Assembly (NCBI RefSeq): GCF_918797505.1
Contig: NC_092797.1
Span: 18,799,372-18,863,371, forward strand
Length of the DNA stretch: 64,000 nt
From: Bemisia tabaci
Lineage: Eukaryota > Arthropoda > Insecta > Hemiptera > Aleyrodidae
Direction of reading: 5' to 3'
Shown here: piece after piece, positions 1 to 11,342 of the stretch
Layout: each line of letters starts with the position of its first letter
Position numbering within the stretch: the first letter of the stretch is position 1
Notes under the pieces: model-generated
What the model saw: the letters and a program-made list of their open reading frames with translations, nothing else
Told to the model about the DNA's origin: nothing
The model's database searches: none
Position numbers and translations under genes: made by a program

Positions 1-400
1 CTCTTTGAGATAATATACACTGAATTGACGGATTAGGTCCAGAAACAAAGGCTTAATGGCAAAATATGGCCCTTCCAGTGTGCTGTATTTTACTCGGTAT
101 TGCGTTCTGCGTTTAATCCACCAGAGCTTTAAACATTTCAGCATCGATCCTGTGTCATTATGCTGAAACTCAGAACCGCACAACAAACCGACCAACAATT
201 TCTTAGATTGTAATCAAAATCTACCATCCATAATTTTGAACGTTAAAGAGGTGAAATTTTACATCAGAAGGTTTAGATGCCACTTAGAACCACGAAATCA
301 CACGCCCCTGCTCACTCGGTAGAAGGGATGAAATGATTCGCTAAAAGCACTTTCCCGGAGTTCGCTGCATTTTCGCTCGAATCGCTCTGAAAGGAATAAT

Positions 401-960
401 CCGTAACGTATACGCCTCAAATTGAGACCGAAGTCGATCACGATCCCTCGCTCTCATCCGGTTAGTTTCATCGAGTCGAAAAACAAATGCAGAAAGGAGT
501 GACTGCTCAGGGAATCAATTTCCAAGACACGCGACACTCCGCCGCGGAGAGAACGAAAACAATGAAAAATCACTCAAATTTATCCATTAGTTAAACCGTC
601 GGCGTGCCGCGGGTTGCGTAAGCGCGGTTCGAAGGCGCACGGGGCGGATCAGGACCGCGTCCAGCAAGGCGTGATTAAAACCTAATGACGTATACAAGCT
701 CTTTGGCGCGGAGAGGCGCCGCGACGGGGGAAAAAGAAACAGGGCTGGTGAAAAGCCGTCCTTCGCGGTGACACTATTTTGCATGGATTAGAATAATATT
801 TGATAAGTAAATTATACCCCACCAGCCTCCGGGGGTGGATATTTATTCCGAAAACCGCGAATTGAACGAAAATACGCGCCCATGTCGGGTCACGTGATCT
901 GGTGACGTAATCCTTTCCCCGAGTCACGTGTGGGTTTTGTCGTGGAATCGGTGTTGGATT
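401..960. promoter_or_regulatory. CpG-rich island with paired CACGTG E-boxes and a CRE-like site
   Basis: This block is richer in G+C and CpG than its surroundings (for example CCGCCGCGG near 540 and GTGCCGCGGG near 605). At its right end are two perfect CACGTG palindromes, 891-896 and 925-930, with TGACGTAA between them at 903-910. CACGTG is the classic bHLH E-box and TGACGTAA resembles a bZIP/CRE half-palindrome. No TATA box or reading frame is tied to it. The block is repeated near 17412-17971, where five of the substitutions between the copies fall. A regulatory role is inference only. Confidence 0.25.
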
Positions 961-1875
961 TCACGGTTGTCAATCATAGGACCCGAGCTCCTTGGGCCTT
1001 TGTTTGTGCAACACTGAAACATCCCGAACCGCGGCACCGTTTCGCGCGCTGGTACGTTCGCCTGTATTTACTTTTTTTTATTCAAGTGCGTGAGCCGGGA
1101 GGGGCTATCCAAACCTATTTAAAAGTTTGTAATACAATCTCCTTAGATTAAGTTTTTTGTACAGTTAATCGCGGATCATTGTTTAGTCTACCACGGTAAT
1201 TATCCGACTAAAGGATTAATGAAGCCCTGCCGAAAAAAACGACCATTGTGTCCGGTATTGGTTGCGGTTCGAGATTCGGGCATCACCCCTTGCGCCTCGC
1301 CTTGTCTTGTTTTTCTAGCCGTTGATGGCTTTTCCGTTTAATATCTCCTCGCGGCGAATCGCAAAAAATGAAGATGTCATTACGTTCAGAAAGTAAATAA
1401 ATCCTCCGAAATTATGGTGCCTACCCTGCGATTTTCTGGAGCGGAGTGTTTCGCTCACACGATAATTTTTCATGTGTATCGCCTTTTTTTGCTGCGGTCT
1501 AGTTTGAACTCGTTATTTGCCTTTTGTTTCAATTTTGATGTCGTATTCCTAACGATTAGGACGTATTTCTGGGCTCCGCTAATGACTTGAATGTTTTTGT
1601 GAGGAAGCTAAACTCCCAGAGCAAATATTAATTTTTTTAGGAGGCTTTTACAATTGCGCTCACCAACGTGCAACAATTTTTTAGCTAATATTATTTAATA
1701 GAATTTAGCTAATACTCACAGCATTTTACCCCGAATTTTGAAATAGGTGTCCTTATATGTGTGACGCGAATTAAAAAACTACCAGAATATATTTCAACAG
1801 AAATTGAGAGAAATTTTGATTATGTTTATGGCCAGTTTGACTACTTGATTTCATATTTTGAAGCAGATGGCGCAT

Positions 1876-2131
1876 TTTGACGGTGAAGCTCCCAAACTAC
1901 GTGCCTCGGTTTGTGACGTTGCGGATGTCCTGTCATCCTTTATTTCGAAAGAAATACTACTCAACGTTCATTCTTTAAAGTTTCCGTGATTTTTCTGTTC
2001 TGTGCGAAGAAAATTCTGTGAAAACTTTACGAAACAATGTTGTTCCGCTCTCAAAGGAAAAGGAATAATGAGAGCGGAAATTTTTAAACCTCGGAAACGA
2101 GATATGTTGTTTGGGATTTTCACGGTCGATT
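1876..2131. mobile_element. ~260-bp miniature inverted-repeat element, GACGGTGAAGCT family
   Basis: The left arm GACGGTGAAGCTCCCAAACT... is mirrored on the other strand at the right arm ending near 2131 (CGACCGTGAAAATCCCAAAC read on minus), giving long imperfect terminal inverted repeats. Related copies are at 13466-13726, 34381-34648 and 51518-52668. All are close to 260 bp once insertions are removed. No coding capacity. The superfamily is not clear because no target duplication was fixed with confidence. Confidence 0.6.
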
Positions 2132-3151
2132 TACTACAATTGTTGGGCAATTTTGGATCGTCACACATTTGAAATGAAAAATACCCGCGCCATGCATGAC
2201 AACTGTTGATACATTTAAACTGTAAGACCACTTCAGAGGATACTGGGATTCTGCTACATGAATAGAGAAAAAAAGGAGATGTTTGCATCTCGGGCATCTA
2301 AGATTTTTTTGATAACGTAGGTCAGTGCGGACGAGTTTCATCGATTTTCTCAGAATAGCGTGGTTCATGGAAAAAAAATCATTTTATGTAAAGTGTATGA
2401 AATTATATCATAAGTTGATTTAAGCAAAAAAATCGGACGTTATGGTCCGTTTTTCATACTTCGAATTCCAGATTTTGCTGGCCAGGTTGTACCGACCTAC
2501 GTCAGGGGGTAAACAATCATCAAGATGAAAACACCTCCTTTTTTTTTCTCCATGTGCTGCATGCGCACTAAGGCTTCAGTTCGGTGTAAGTGTTCTGCTG
2601 AGTGATTTGATAAGGCCAACGTGAATTAATTTGTGACATCTGTCACATTTGAACCACCGGAGTGCTTCAAAACAAACGTGCAAGCGAACGACACCCAAAA
2701 CAAACGATTGTCGAAATTAAAATAAGAAAGTTCGCGTCGGAGGAATAAAGCGGGCGGAAAGCACGTGAGGTGACGTCTATGAAGAGATCAGAGAGATGGA
2801 GGATTCGACATGCACGGGCTGCCGGGATGACATATGGCCGAACTTAATGAATGCCAGGAGGTGAAATGATTATGAAAATAAGTGAATTGGATAGCGTGTT
2901 AATTGCCTCGGATCACGCAGCCGCCCGGCACGCGGTCGTAAAAGCGGGATTTTTGTATTCCGCCTCGAAACAAGCTATCTAAATATTCAAACAACCCTTG
3001 ACACCAAGTAATTTGGTTAGGTCTAATAGGGCTATCAGAGATCTCATGAAAACTTTGATTTACAGGTCGCTCGCATGCAGCCCCGTCTCGCCCCAGGATT
3101 GTTTCCATCGAGATGCGGGAGTATGTCTATCGATACCCTTAACAAACACAG

Positions 3152-3402
3152 CTACGCCGAGGAAAAACGCCGTATGAACCTTCAGGCGTTGCCAAATTTC
3201 CTCTCATAAGTTACGAATTTATTGGGGGAAATTGTAAATATTTTTCTCCCAATTTTTGAGACTATTTTGTTCGGAATTTAATCTGAAACATCTGAAAACG
3301 TTGGCGGAAAATATACATCGATTTCGTCAAAAATACATGATTTACCCGGGGAAATTTGGCAACTCTCGAATGCTCATACGGTGTTCTTCCTTAGCATGGC
3401 AG
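3152..3402. mobile_element. ~250-bp miniature element, CCGTATGA family
   Basis: Terminal inverted repeats of about 50 bp with mismatches: the left arm contains ACGCCGTATGAACCTTCAGG and GTTGCCAAATTTCC, and the right arm is its reverse complement, GGAAATTTGGCAAC...TCATACGGTGTTCTTCC. The centre is AT-rich and non-coding. Related copies lie at 5078-5314, 5345-5597, 49781-50033 and 54770-55030. Confidence 0.75.
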
Positions 3403-4377
3403 AAATCTGTGAGCTTCTTGGCAGCCTCTGATTAAGGGGAAGACGCTTTTGACAAGTCTCAGCGCTGAGAGGCTAACCCTATTTTTAAAACGCACCCACT
3501 AATTCAACCAGTCATCATTAGTAGTTTTCGGGCAGATGTGAGAATTAGTTCCTTTTAACACTTCAGGTGTAAACCAGGGTTCTCATCGCGGCTCAAGGCG
3601 TTTTCGACGGTTTCGTGCACTCTGTAGGCTTATTTTCCGTTTCAGTTCAATTTTATGCCCATATAATACGCATTTTATGTACCTAATAATACCAATGCGG
3701 TATGAGGAATAATACTACAGCTTCTTATTGGCTCACAATTTTGTTAATTGGAGTTCTGACACCTCTCTCTTTTGCTCAAGTGTATCGTTAAGGTATTTTG
3801 GTTCAATCTAATATGAATTCCATTTTAAGATGTATGTCCATGCTTTCAATACAGATAAGCACTTCTTATGATATTACAGTCATAAATGCCACCAGTCAGA
3901 ACAGTTACTCTCTGTAATGAAATTTAATGGGCATCTCTACCTATAATGCTACCTGATGCTGTCTTGATAAGATGGAGACTATGAATTTTACAGTTTATCA
4001 AATATGTGCTATTTTGGAATATTCGAATATTTTTCTGGCTAAGAAGTGCACTAGTAAATGCAAAATTGACACGAAATTGCGTGGTCGGCAGAATATTATC
4101 GTAAATAAGCGACTTTTGGTGGAAATGTATTTATGTTGCCAACTGCCTAGCACCTACGACCATCTTTTGTTAATCCGCGAAGAGTCTGTATTTTGCAAGT
4201 GCTCTGCTTGAAGAAAAAGATGCATTTTTCTTTAAACATTCCAGTTGGCATTTTTGAACAGACTGAAATTTCATTTTGAAAACTCCTAACTCGTTTTTTT
4301 AAAATTAGAGCTTTTCTATCCGAAACGTTTTAAAAATATTCAATTGCTTCACTTCAAACTTCGAAAAAAAAAAAAAG

Positions 4378-4395
4378 ATATATATATATATATAT
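4378..4395. repeat. (AT)n microsatellite next to an A-run
   Basis: An A13 tract is followed directly by about nine AT units. The preceding A-run is one base shorter in the second 17-kb copy, which accounts for one of the offset shifts. Confidence 0.9.
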
Positions 4396-5077
4396 TCTGC
4401 CGAAAATTCATGGTCAATAGAACATTTTTGGCGGGTATCAATTATTTATTTCCCCAAAACAGCCCCGTAAATAAAAGTATAAGTGAAACTAATCCGTCCT
4501 TAAATGACGCTAAAAGAACCGTTTGAAAGTTTGCATTTAGAAAATTTGCGGGGGAAAAAAATAAAAATCGGAAAAAATTAAAATATGTGCATGACTTTTT
4601 TTTTTATTATAAAACGGATCTTTTTTGAGTTGGGCAGTTTCCTACATTCAATTGTAGAAGATATGCAATGTGCATGCAAGTTGATTTCACATGAATCCTA
4701 TACCCGAACAAAAATTATTCCGGACACAAAAGTGGGCATTGAAAAAAGCTTCAAAGAACCAGACTCAAGATGAGAAATGTCGCGAGTCGTGTTCATGCTC
4801 CCTTTATTCGCAATAATTGCCGGCTACAAGTTGGAAGGTGGCCTCATTATTCCACCCTCATGATTGGCACGACCCGGAAAGTCAGGTCATAAATTCGTAA
4901 AAAAACAACGAATTGGAAAATTAGTCATGCACTTGGCTTGATGAGCGCGGCTCTTTCTCCCAGGTGCCCCGGACAGTTACGAATCGATTACGTTTATAAT
5001 TGCCGACTAAAGAGTCGAATAAGTCAGTGAAGTTTGTGTCACTGCTGCGGGACCCCGTGCTAACTGCGAAGGTACAC

Positions 5078-5314
5078 AGTAAGAACGCCATATGGGCCAT
5101 CACGCGTTGCCAAATTTCCTTTAACAAATCACGAATTTTTCCGAAAATTCGTCAATATTTCTCTTCCGATTTTCACAGGACTTCGCTCGTAATTTGATTT
5201 TAAAAGTCTAAAAATTTCAAGGAAAAATATGCATAACTTTCTTCAAAAATATGTATTTTCAAAGGAGGAATTTGGCAACATTTGAAAGCTTATACGTTTT
5301 TATTAGCATGGCAG
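5078..5314. mobile_element. ~240-bp miniature element, CCGTATGA family (diverged)
   Basis: The left arm AAGAACGCCATATGGGCC...GCGTTGCCAAATTTCC is mirrored at the right by GGAATTTGGCAAC...CTTATACG...TTAGCATGGCAG. It lies about 30 bp from a further member at 5345, so the two form a close pair. Non-coding. Confidence 0.65.
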
Positions 5315-5344
5315 TATTACTGCCCGGGGCCAGGGCACATGGGT

Positions 5345-5597
5345 GTCATTTTAAGGAATAACGCCTTGTGAGCCTTCGCCCATTGCGTAATTTTCCTCGA
5401 CATAATGTGAATTTTTTGAAGAACTTGTGGATATTTTTTTCTAACATTTTTAGAAAATTTTATTCGTCATTTAATCTAAGGTACCGAAAAATTTCAGGGA
5501 GAAATATTCATGACTTCGCTCAATAATGAAGCTTTTTTCCGGAAGGAAATTCGGCAACATGTGGATGATCATACGTTGTTTTTCCGCAGCACGGAAG
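5345..5597. mobile_element. ~250-bp miniature element, CCGTATGA family (diverged)
   Basis: The left arm TAAGGAATAACGCC...ATTGCGTAATTTTCC pairs with the right arm GGAAATTCGGCAACATG...ATCATACGTTGTTTTTCC. It is more diverged than the copy at 3152. Non-coding. Confidence 0.55.
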
Positions 5598-6198
5598 TAT
5601 GAGTTTCATGCATTCGTGCGAGGTGTGCTCGGCATATGTTGGGCCGGTGTCGCGTTTATGGCCGAGCCACATGCTCACGATTCATTTTTCAAATCTTCAC
5701 TCCGCACTTGCTCCACTTCTGGAGACGTCGTAAAAAGTTCTCCGCGACCGCCACCCGCACGTGATAATGCTCAAAAGATGATGCTTAATTATTTGCAGCC
5801 TCTGGATTGTTCTTTGAGGGCCTCGGGGCGTTCGGATTTTGAACTTCAGTCGTGTGTATCTTTGTCAGGATCCAAGTAAAAATCACGATGATCGAATGAT
5901 CCTCAGAAGTACGAAAGATCTTCAATTTTTACTGAGGCAGCGTTGCCGGCTTATGCTATGGTCCCCTAAGTTTCTGCTTCCTTTGCTGAAAACTCTTTCA
6001 TTCTACCACGTAATTTTTTTTTGGGTCCTATTCCAGTCCGGCTTTAATGTCAGGCTAATCATACAAGAAGTTTACGTACCTTCGAAGATAAGTATTCATC
6101 ATCATGACAACGAGTAAATTTTACTCAAGAAAAGGAGATGCCTGAAATGGGGCAACTATGTACGTTGAAATTAAACTTGAAATAAAGTATATCTTGAG

Positions 6199-6604
6199 AT
6201 GGACGTATTTCTGTCGAACGGAACTAAGCGCCATAGGGGGAGGAAGGTAGAGGGTGGCTTGGATTGGCGGCGGCGAAACCGGGCGTCGGCGGTCGGCATG
6301 AAACGCATAGCGCCTACAAGACTGCATGAATACTTCACGCATTGCGCCAAACAGTGTGGTCAGCAGCGGTCGGCGCGGCGTGAAACGCATAGCGCCTACG
6401 AGACTGCGTGAATACTTCACGCATTGCGCCAACACCGCGCGGTCGGCGGCGCGGCGCGTCGGGCGTCGGGGTTATTCCGTCCTATATTCGCAATGCTTTT
6501 CTATGGCGTTTAGTTCCGTTTGATAGAACGCGCTATCCGGCATTCTAAATTCCTCAAAAGGAACTCAAATTGGCGCTTAGTTTCATTTGACAGAGATCCG
6601 TCCA
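6199..6604. mobile_element. Inverted-repeat element carrying a two-unit tandem repeat
   Basis: The left end GGACGTATTTCTGTCGAACG...ACTAAGCGCCATAG (6201-6236) has two inverted partners on the right: CTATGGCGTTTAGTTCCGTT (6501-6528) and a second, more diverged end (6570-6604). The doubled right end suggests nesting or a tandem end duplication. The termini resemble those of the 129-bp palindrome at 13728-13856. The interior is GC-rich and holds the 82-bp tandem unit described separately. Confidence 0.6.
6296..6450. repeat. Two tandem units (period 82 bp) of the GTGAAACGCATAGCGCC repeat
   Basis: GAAACGCATAGCGCCTAC starts at 6300 and again at 6382, each time followed by AAGACTGC or GAGACTGC, then GTGAATACTTCACGCATTGCGCCAA or a close variant. 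The same unit recurs four times in reverse orientation at 52035-52310, inside a different transposon. Peptides read from it look repetitive only because the DNA is repetitive. Confidence 0.85.
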
Positions 6605-6806
6605 GTTGAAACTTTTGAACATGCATGAGTGAGAAAAATCGAAATCTTGGATGAAGTAATACAGTATCAGTGTTGGTGGCGGAGTGTTTGCATTAGTATA
6701 ATCCCTCGTTGAATTATCTTGAAGAGCATAATATGGCGAATCATAGCATACATACATGTATTTTAGAGATACAAATTTTTAAGAGCAGCCCAAGACAATG
6801 ATAACG

Positions 6807-7006
6807 GTGGAAAAACAAGGATGAAAAAACCGGGAAATAAGGCTTCCGGTCGTCACTATGTAGAACTCAGGATTTTTTATCGTTTTTTCTTTTACATTTT
6901 TATTGTTTCCGACTGAAAATGACTCAGTTTTGAGTCGAACCGTCTCGGGTTTCATTAATTGTGTAGTTTTAGCCTTGTTTTCCGTTTTTTCATCCTTGTT
7001 TTTCCA
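6807..7006. mobile_element. ~200-bp inverted-repeat element, AAACAAGGATGAAAAAAC family
   Basis: Left arm GGAAAAACAAGGATGAAAAA..GGGAAATAAGGCTT. The right arm is its reverse complement, AGCCTTGTTTTCCGTTTTTT then CATCCTTGTTTTTCC, at about 6970-7006. Short and non-coding, probably a miniature DNA transposon. Confidence 0.55.
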
Positions 7007-10000
7007 AATTTCAGATCGGCTCCTTGTGGTTACTTTAAGGGAAAATAAAACTTACTTCCAAGCGTCAGGACAGAAACTAGATGAGACGAAATGAAAAAAA
7101 AAAAGGCACTTCAAGATCGAGCAAAAAAAAAAGTTCAAAAGCCTACCGGGAGTTGACTGTGGGAAGAGACAGGGAGTAGCGACGTAAAACAGTGATAAAA
7201 CCTGGAAAATACGTAGCTAATTTGTTCGGATGAGGTCAGGTGAATTGACTTGAAGGGGTTGATGGTCGACCGGGGAGGGAGAGGGGACCCGCGCCGATGA
7301 GAAACCACCACCTGCAAAGACATCGATACCGCTAAATGCTAATGCAACCCCCGGTCTGCCGAGCTTCGCGGCGACCCCCTCCCCCCTCGCCACCGGAGGA
7401 GTCACTCCAGCCAGGGGTGAAATTGTCACCGTCTTCCCTTTTATCGGCGATTATTTATCCCGTCCTCCGATCCCACTTCTGATAACTCAATTTTTAATTG
7501 GAATTTATTTGACACCTCGTCGATGATCGCTTCAAATTTTCAATCGCCTCACCGCGGAAAGTGAAATACGGGCCTCTGTATACGCGTTTCTGTACGACTA
7601 TCATTTTTTCGAGTGCTGTTCTCGGTACTTGCGAGCCTAATTTGATATGACTCTATTGAGCCGGCTGAGAGTGTTGTGAAATTCACACACGAGTGTACGT
7701 TCAAGCCGCTGTTTTTTCCCTTTAGAACTTGGGAGGTGAAAAAAACCTCCATCTCGAATGAAAATGGGGTATCTCATGACGTAGGTTATAAGCGTGGAGT
7801 GTTTTGTTTGAGCGCTACACCCTTTGAAGGATAACATCAGAAACTAATATTGAACTCTTGATCAAATCTCTTCTCAATAGTTCCTCCTGATGGTCACGAG
7901 AAATGTATGAATATGTGTACGAAAAGATGGTAGATTTGACTAAAAGCCCGGTTAGAACCTGCGTATTGTCAGCGCTACTGCCGGGAGAGCTTATGTAGAG
8001 CTTTATTCATCCAGCATTTTATTTAGCATTTTTTTTTATACTCCGAAAAATGAAATTGATGAGAATTTCCTTCGCGGCAAGTGTGTAGACTTTCAAACGT
8101 TGCTTGGATTGTGTGAATCGCTGTACTATTTGCAGCTGAACGATCTAAAAGTATTACTGTAATCCTCCCTCTACCCTCTTTAAAAAATAATTCTCGTTTT
8201 CATCAATTATAATAGTAACATATTTAGCATCTTAGATGTACAAATATTTAGAACGTGTGCTAATAAAGATTTCCCAAATCTCATTCAACGTTTTAAAATC
8301 TTTGAATTACTTCGGAGTTTACATTCGATGACTACATTCGAAAATAAAGTGTGGTCTGTTAGTGTGTCGATGACGGAAATTTTGGAAAAGGTCTGAATAC
8401 AACTGTACGTGCTTGATGAACGTTGTATTGCCTGAGCAAAAAATGAAGGCGCACTAAAATGTATTTCCGCAAAGCAACGGCCGGCGCGACGTAACATATA
8501 CTTACTTGTTGCAAATCACTCTTCAACAATTGAGTATTCCGATTTAGTAAAATTTTTCCGAGCATTGAGTTGCCACGGATTAAACTTTAAATAATTTTTT
8601 CGTGCGTAGCTGAAAGCAAGAAAGGAAAAAATACCTTTACTCACTTTGATTTTATTGCACACGAGTCTGGTTTCAGAAGGTTGGGTAGCAAAGTTTGGAG
8701 CAATCAAGAAAAATACCTGAAAATAATTGAATATCAACTAAAATCAGCATGTAATCAACATTCCCACTTGGTTTTCATCAAAGGAACTAAAATCTCAATA
8801 AGAAATAATGGCTTTAAATCATGCGACTTCAGAGATAACACGCATCAACACATTATCGAACTCGTAGTCCGTATGCATAATGCACGGAGTGAACCTTTAA
8901 TTATACCATAGTTTCGGAGATAGTTGCGTTATTCGATTACACGTTGCTGCTTCTCCTCTATCCATAAATTAAATTTACTCCGGGACTAAGAGATTGTCTT
9001 TGTTTATTAACGTAAATGAGTTCATCAATCCCATAAACGCGCCTACTAAATCCGTTTAGATCGTAGGGTGGTCATTTTCGATTTCATTAGTGTGCGCTCG
9101 CATGAATAGGAGAGAAGCTCTCCTATGATTGCACCCACGTCATAGACAAACACAATCGAGGGTGACATTTACGGGGGCTCAGTAACTAAACTATTTACCC
9201 CCGCTTACTAGTGCATTTTCAATGACGCGTTATTATTCATCACGGCATGGTGGAAAGCTCTTCTTATTTTCTTCACTTTTTTAAACCGCACGACAATGTA
9301 TTGATTTTCCGAAGGGATTATTATGCTACACGCCAATAAAGTCGGTGCTGATGACAGGAACTTCTGTTCACGGGGCTCCTGCAGTTCCTTTTTATATTTA
9401 CAGAATTTATCGGTTGTGAGAACAGAATTTCTGTCTTGGGCACAGAGGACTCTGTCCTCATAACGGAAACTTCAGTAACTGTAACATAGGAAGTGAAGGA
9501 GACCTGTGGACAGAACTATTTTTTAAGTGTGGAAATTGACGGCGAAACTAAAAACGCACTAAATGAAAATTGCGTTGTTCAAAAATTTCTGCACACAGTC
9601 TAAATCAAATATCTTGACTGAATGTCTGAATTTTTTTAGGTAAAAAGAAAATGGATGATATTTTTTGCAATAATAATCCAAATATGTCAAGTTTTAGTTA
9701 ATTATAATATAACTGCAATACCATGTCGCAAACCGAGAAAAATACTTAATCGGTTCCATAATCTGTATTTACAGCTCACGAGATACAAATCAAATGAGAG
9801 TACACTCGACAACTCTTGGCGCTATGAAAGTTTAATAATATCAACAATCCCCTCTAAAGTTATTTGAGCAGTCTTCGAAGACTGCATTGCATAATCTAAT
9901 TCGAAATTATTGCAACCTCGGCGAGGAAGAAAGTAAAAATTTAAGTATTTATTACATATTGCATATTGTCTACCACATATCTAGAGGTGCCTCCTAAGAA

Positions 10001-10936
10001 TTTCGACCTTAAAAGTACACATGTAATGTTCACTCCTTCACGAAAAAGCTTCCTCTCAAAATAATTTGATGTTTCCTTCCCCTGCTTTGCATTACAATTT
10101 TGACATTTTTTTTTTTTTTGAGGGGGGGGGGGAATACAAAATTTTTACATCTAACTTTCATTTATGGACAGACGCCAAATTCAACGAAAAACATTCATAC
10201 AAAATAACTGAACGGTACGGCCTTCGATTACTCTCGAGAAAAAGATGTCGTGTACTTCACCCCCGTCCTCCCTTTTATTCACCATCACCCCACCACTCCC
10301 AACTTCAGGGCGACGAGGGAATTCATCATCCCTAGTGGTCGAAGATGATACAACAGAGGACTCGAACGCCACTCCAAGGCTCCGCAGCAGTAGGTCGGAA
10401 GCGGTTTGCCTATAAATCTTCATATTATCAAAGGAGACTCTTTTTTTTGTTTATGCTCAAAAGACATACGTATGAAAAACGGCCTCTCGGAGACATAGCT
10501 CATGGAGATGTCCGCCTGAAAATATCTCGAGAGGAAGATGAATCGGAAATGCGGAAAAAAGCACAAAATGCTTCCCTTTTTCTTTTCTTTTTAATCTGGG
10601 CTTACATGTAGTCCCATTCGAGCCGGCTCTTTTGTTAAAGGGGTTCGCCGATAAGTGAGGGGGTGATCCGTGTAATCATTTCTGCACTTCCTGAGTATTC
10701 CGATATGGACCGGAAAAGGGATCGAAGAAACCGCATCGGAATAAAGAAATTTTCAGCAGTGCTTCCTTATAAAAATGCATGAATTTCAAGGATTGAAAAA
10801 AATAAGAAGAAAAGCTTTGAAGCGCACGACAAGTTGAACCGGCACGAGAAGGGAAGCTAAAATGATTTCATTTTCAATGTCTCCGGAGAGAGTGTTCTTT
10901 GATGAAGATGAAGATCGGAAACTTATTCTATGACTA
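7007..10936. other. Non-coding stretch, no gene seen
   Basis: I found no gene here. It holds a small perfect hairpin at 9106-9126 (9-bp stem, AAG loop), a few CAGAA...TTCTG short repeats near 9360-9530, and a T14 tract followed by GA and G11 near 10106-10132. The open frames are short and unlike any family I know. Confidence 0.6.
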
Positions 10937-11169
10937 CACTGGAAAAAAAAAACACATTGGATCTCGAGTCCAAACTCTTAAAAACATCGACAAGAAAAAA
11001 TACTCTTGATTCAATCGGATTTTTGCTTCAATTAAGAACTAAGCCTCTTAATTTGAGCGGATTTCCTTTTGATTTAAGCAAAAATCTGAATGAATCAAGA
11101 GAATTTTTTCTTGTCAATGTTTTCAAGAGTCTGGACTCTAGATCCAATGTGTTTTTTTTTTCTCCAGTA
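10937..11169. mobile_element. ~233-bp miniature element with TA target duplication, CACTGGAAAA family
   Basis: Ends CACTGGAAAAAAAAAA and TTTTTTTTCTCCAGTA, flanked by TA on both sides (10935-10936 and 11170-11171). The two halves are almost entirely inverted: ACTCTTGATTCAATCGGATT is mirrored by AATCTGAATGAATCAAGAG. TA duplications and near-palindromic structure fit Tc1/mariner-type miniature elements. Relatives are at 37646-37877, 44677-44901 and 61677-61881. Confidence 0.75.
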
Positions 11170-11170
11170 T

Positions 11171-11342
11171 AGAGAAAAAACAAAACAACGGGTAAACAAG
11201 CCTAAAAACAGAAATATAAAAAAACCTGGGACGTTTCGGGGTGTCAACCCCCTCCTCGACCAGGAAACAAAAATAAAATTAAAAATTTAATGTTTCTGTT
11301 TTTAGCCTTGTTTATGTTTAACCATTGTTTTGTATTTTTTCT
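11171..11342. mobile_element. ~170-bp inverted-repeat element, TAAACAAGCCTAAAAAC family
   Basis: Left arm ACAAAACAACGGGTAAACAA then GCCTAAAAACAGAAAT. The right arm is its complement, ATGTTTCTGTTTTTAGCCTT...ACCATTGTTTTGT. It abuts the CACTGGAAAA element. The relative at 59911-60100 shares the arms and also a downstream flank containing GGGCTAT and TTTTTGTG, so the true element may extend further right. Confidence 0.6.

Noticed and set aside
2313..2503. Possible ~190-bp inverted-repeat element with ACGTAGGTC ends
   Set aside because: The arms match over too few bases, with several mismatches, and no second family member was confirmed.
9106..9126. Perfect 9-bp hairpin with AAG loop
   Set aside because: A single short hairpin of this size is expected by chance in tens of kilobases and has no supporting context.
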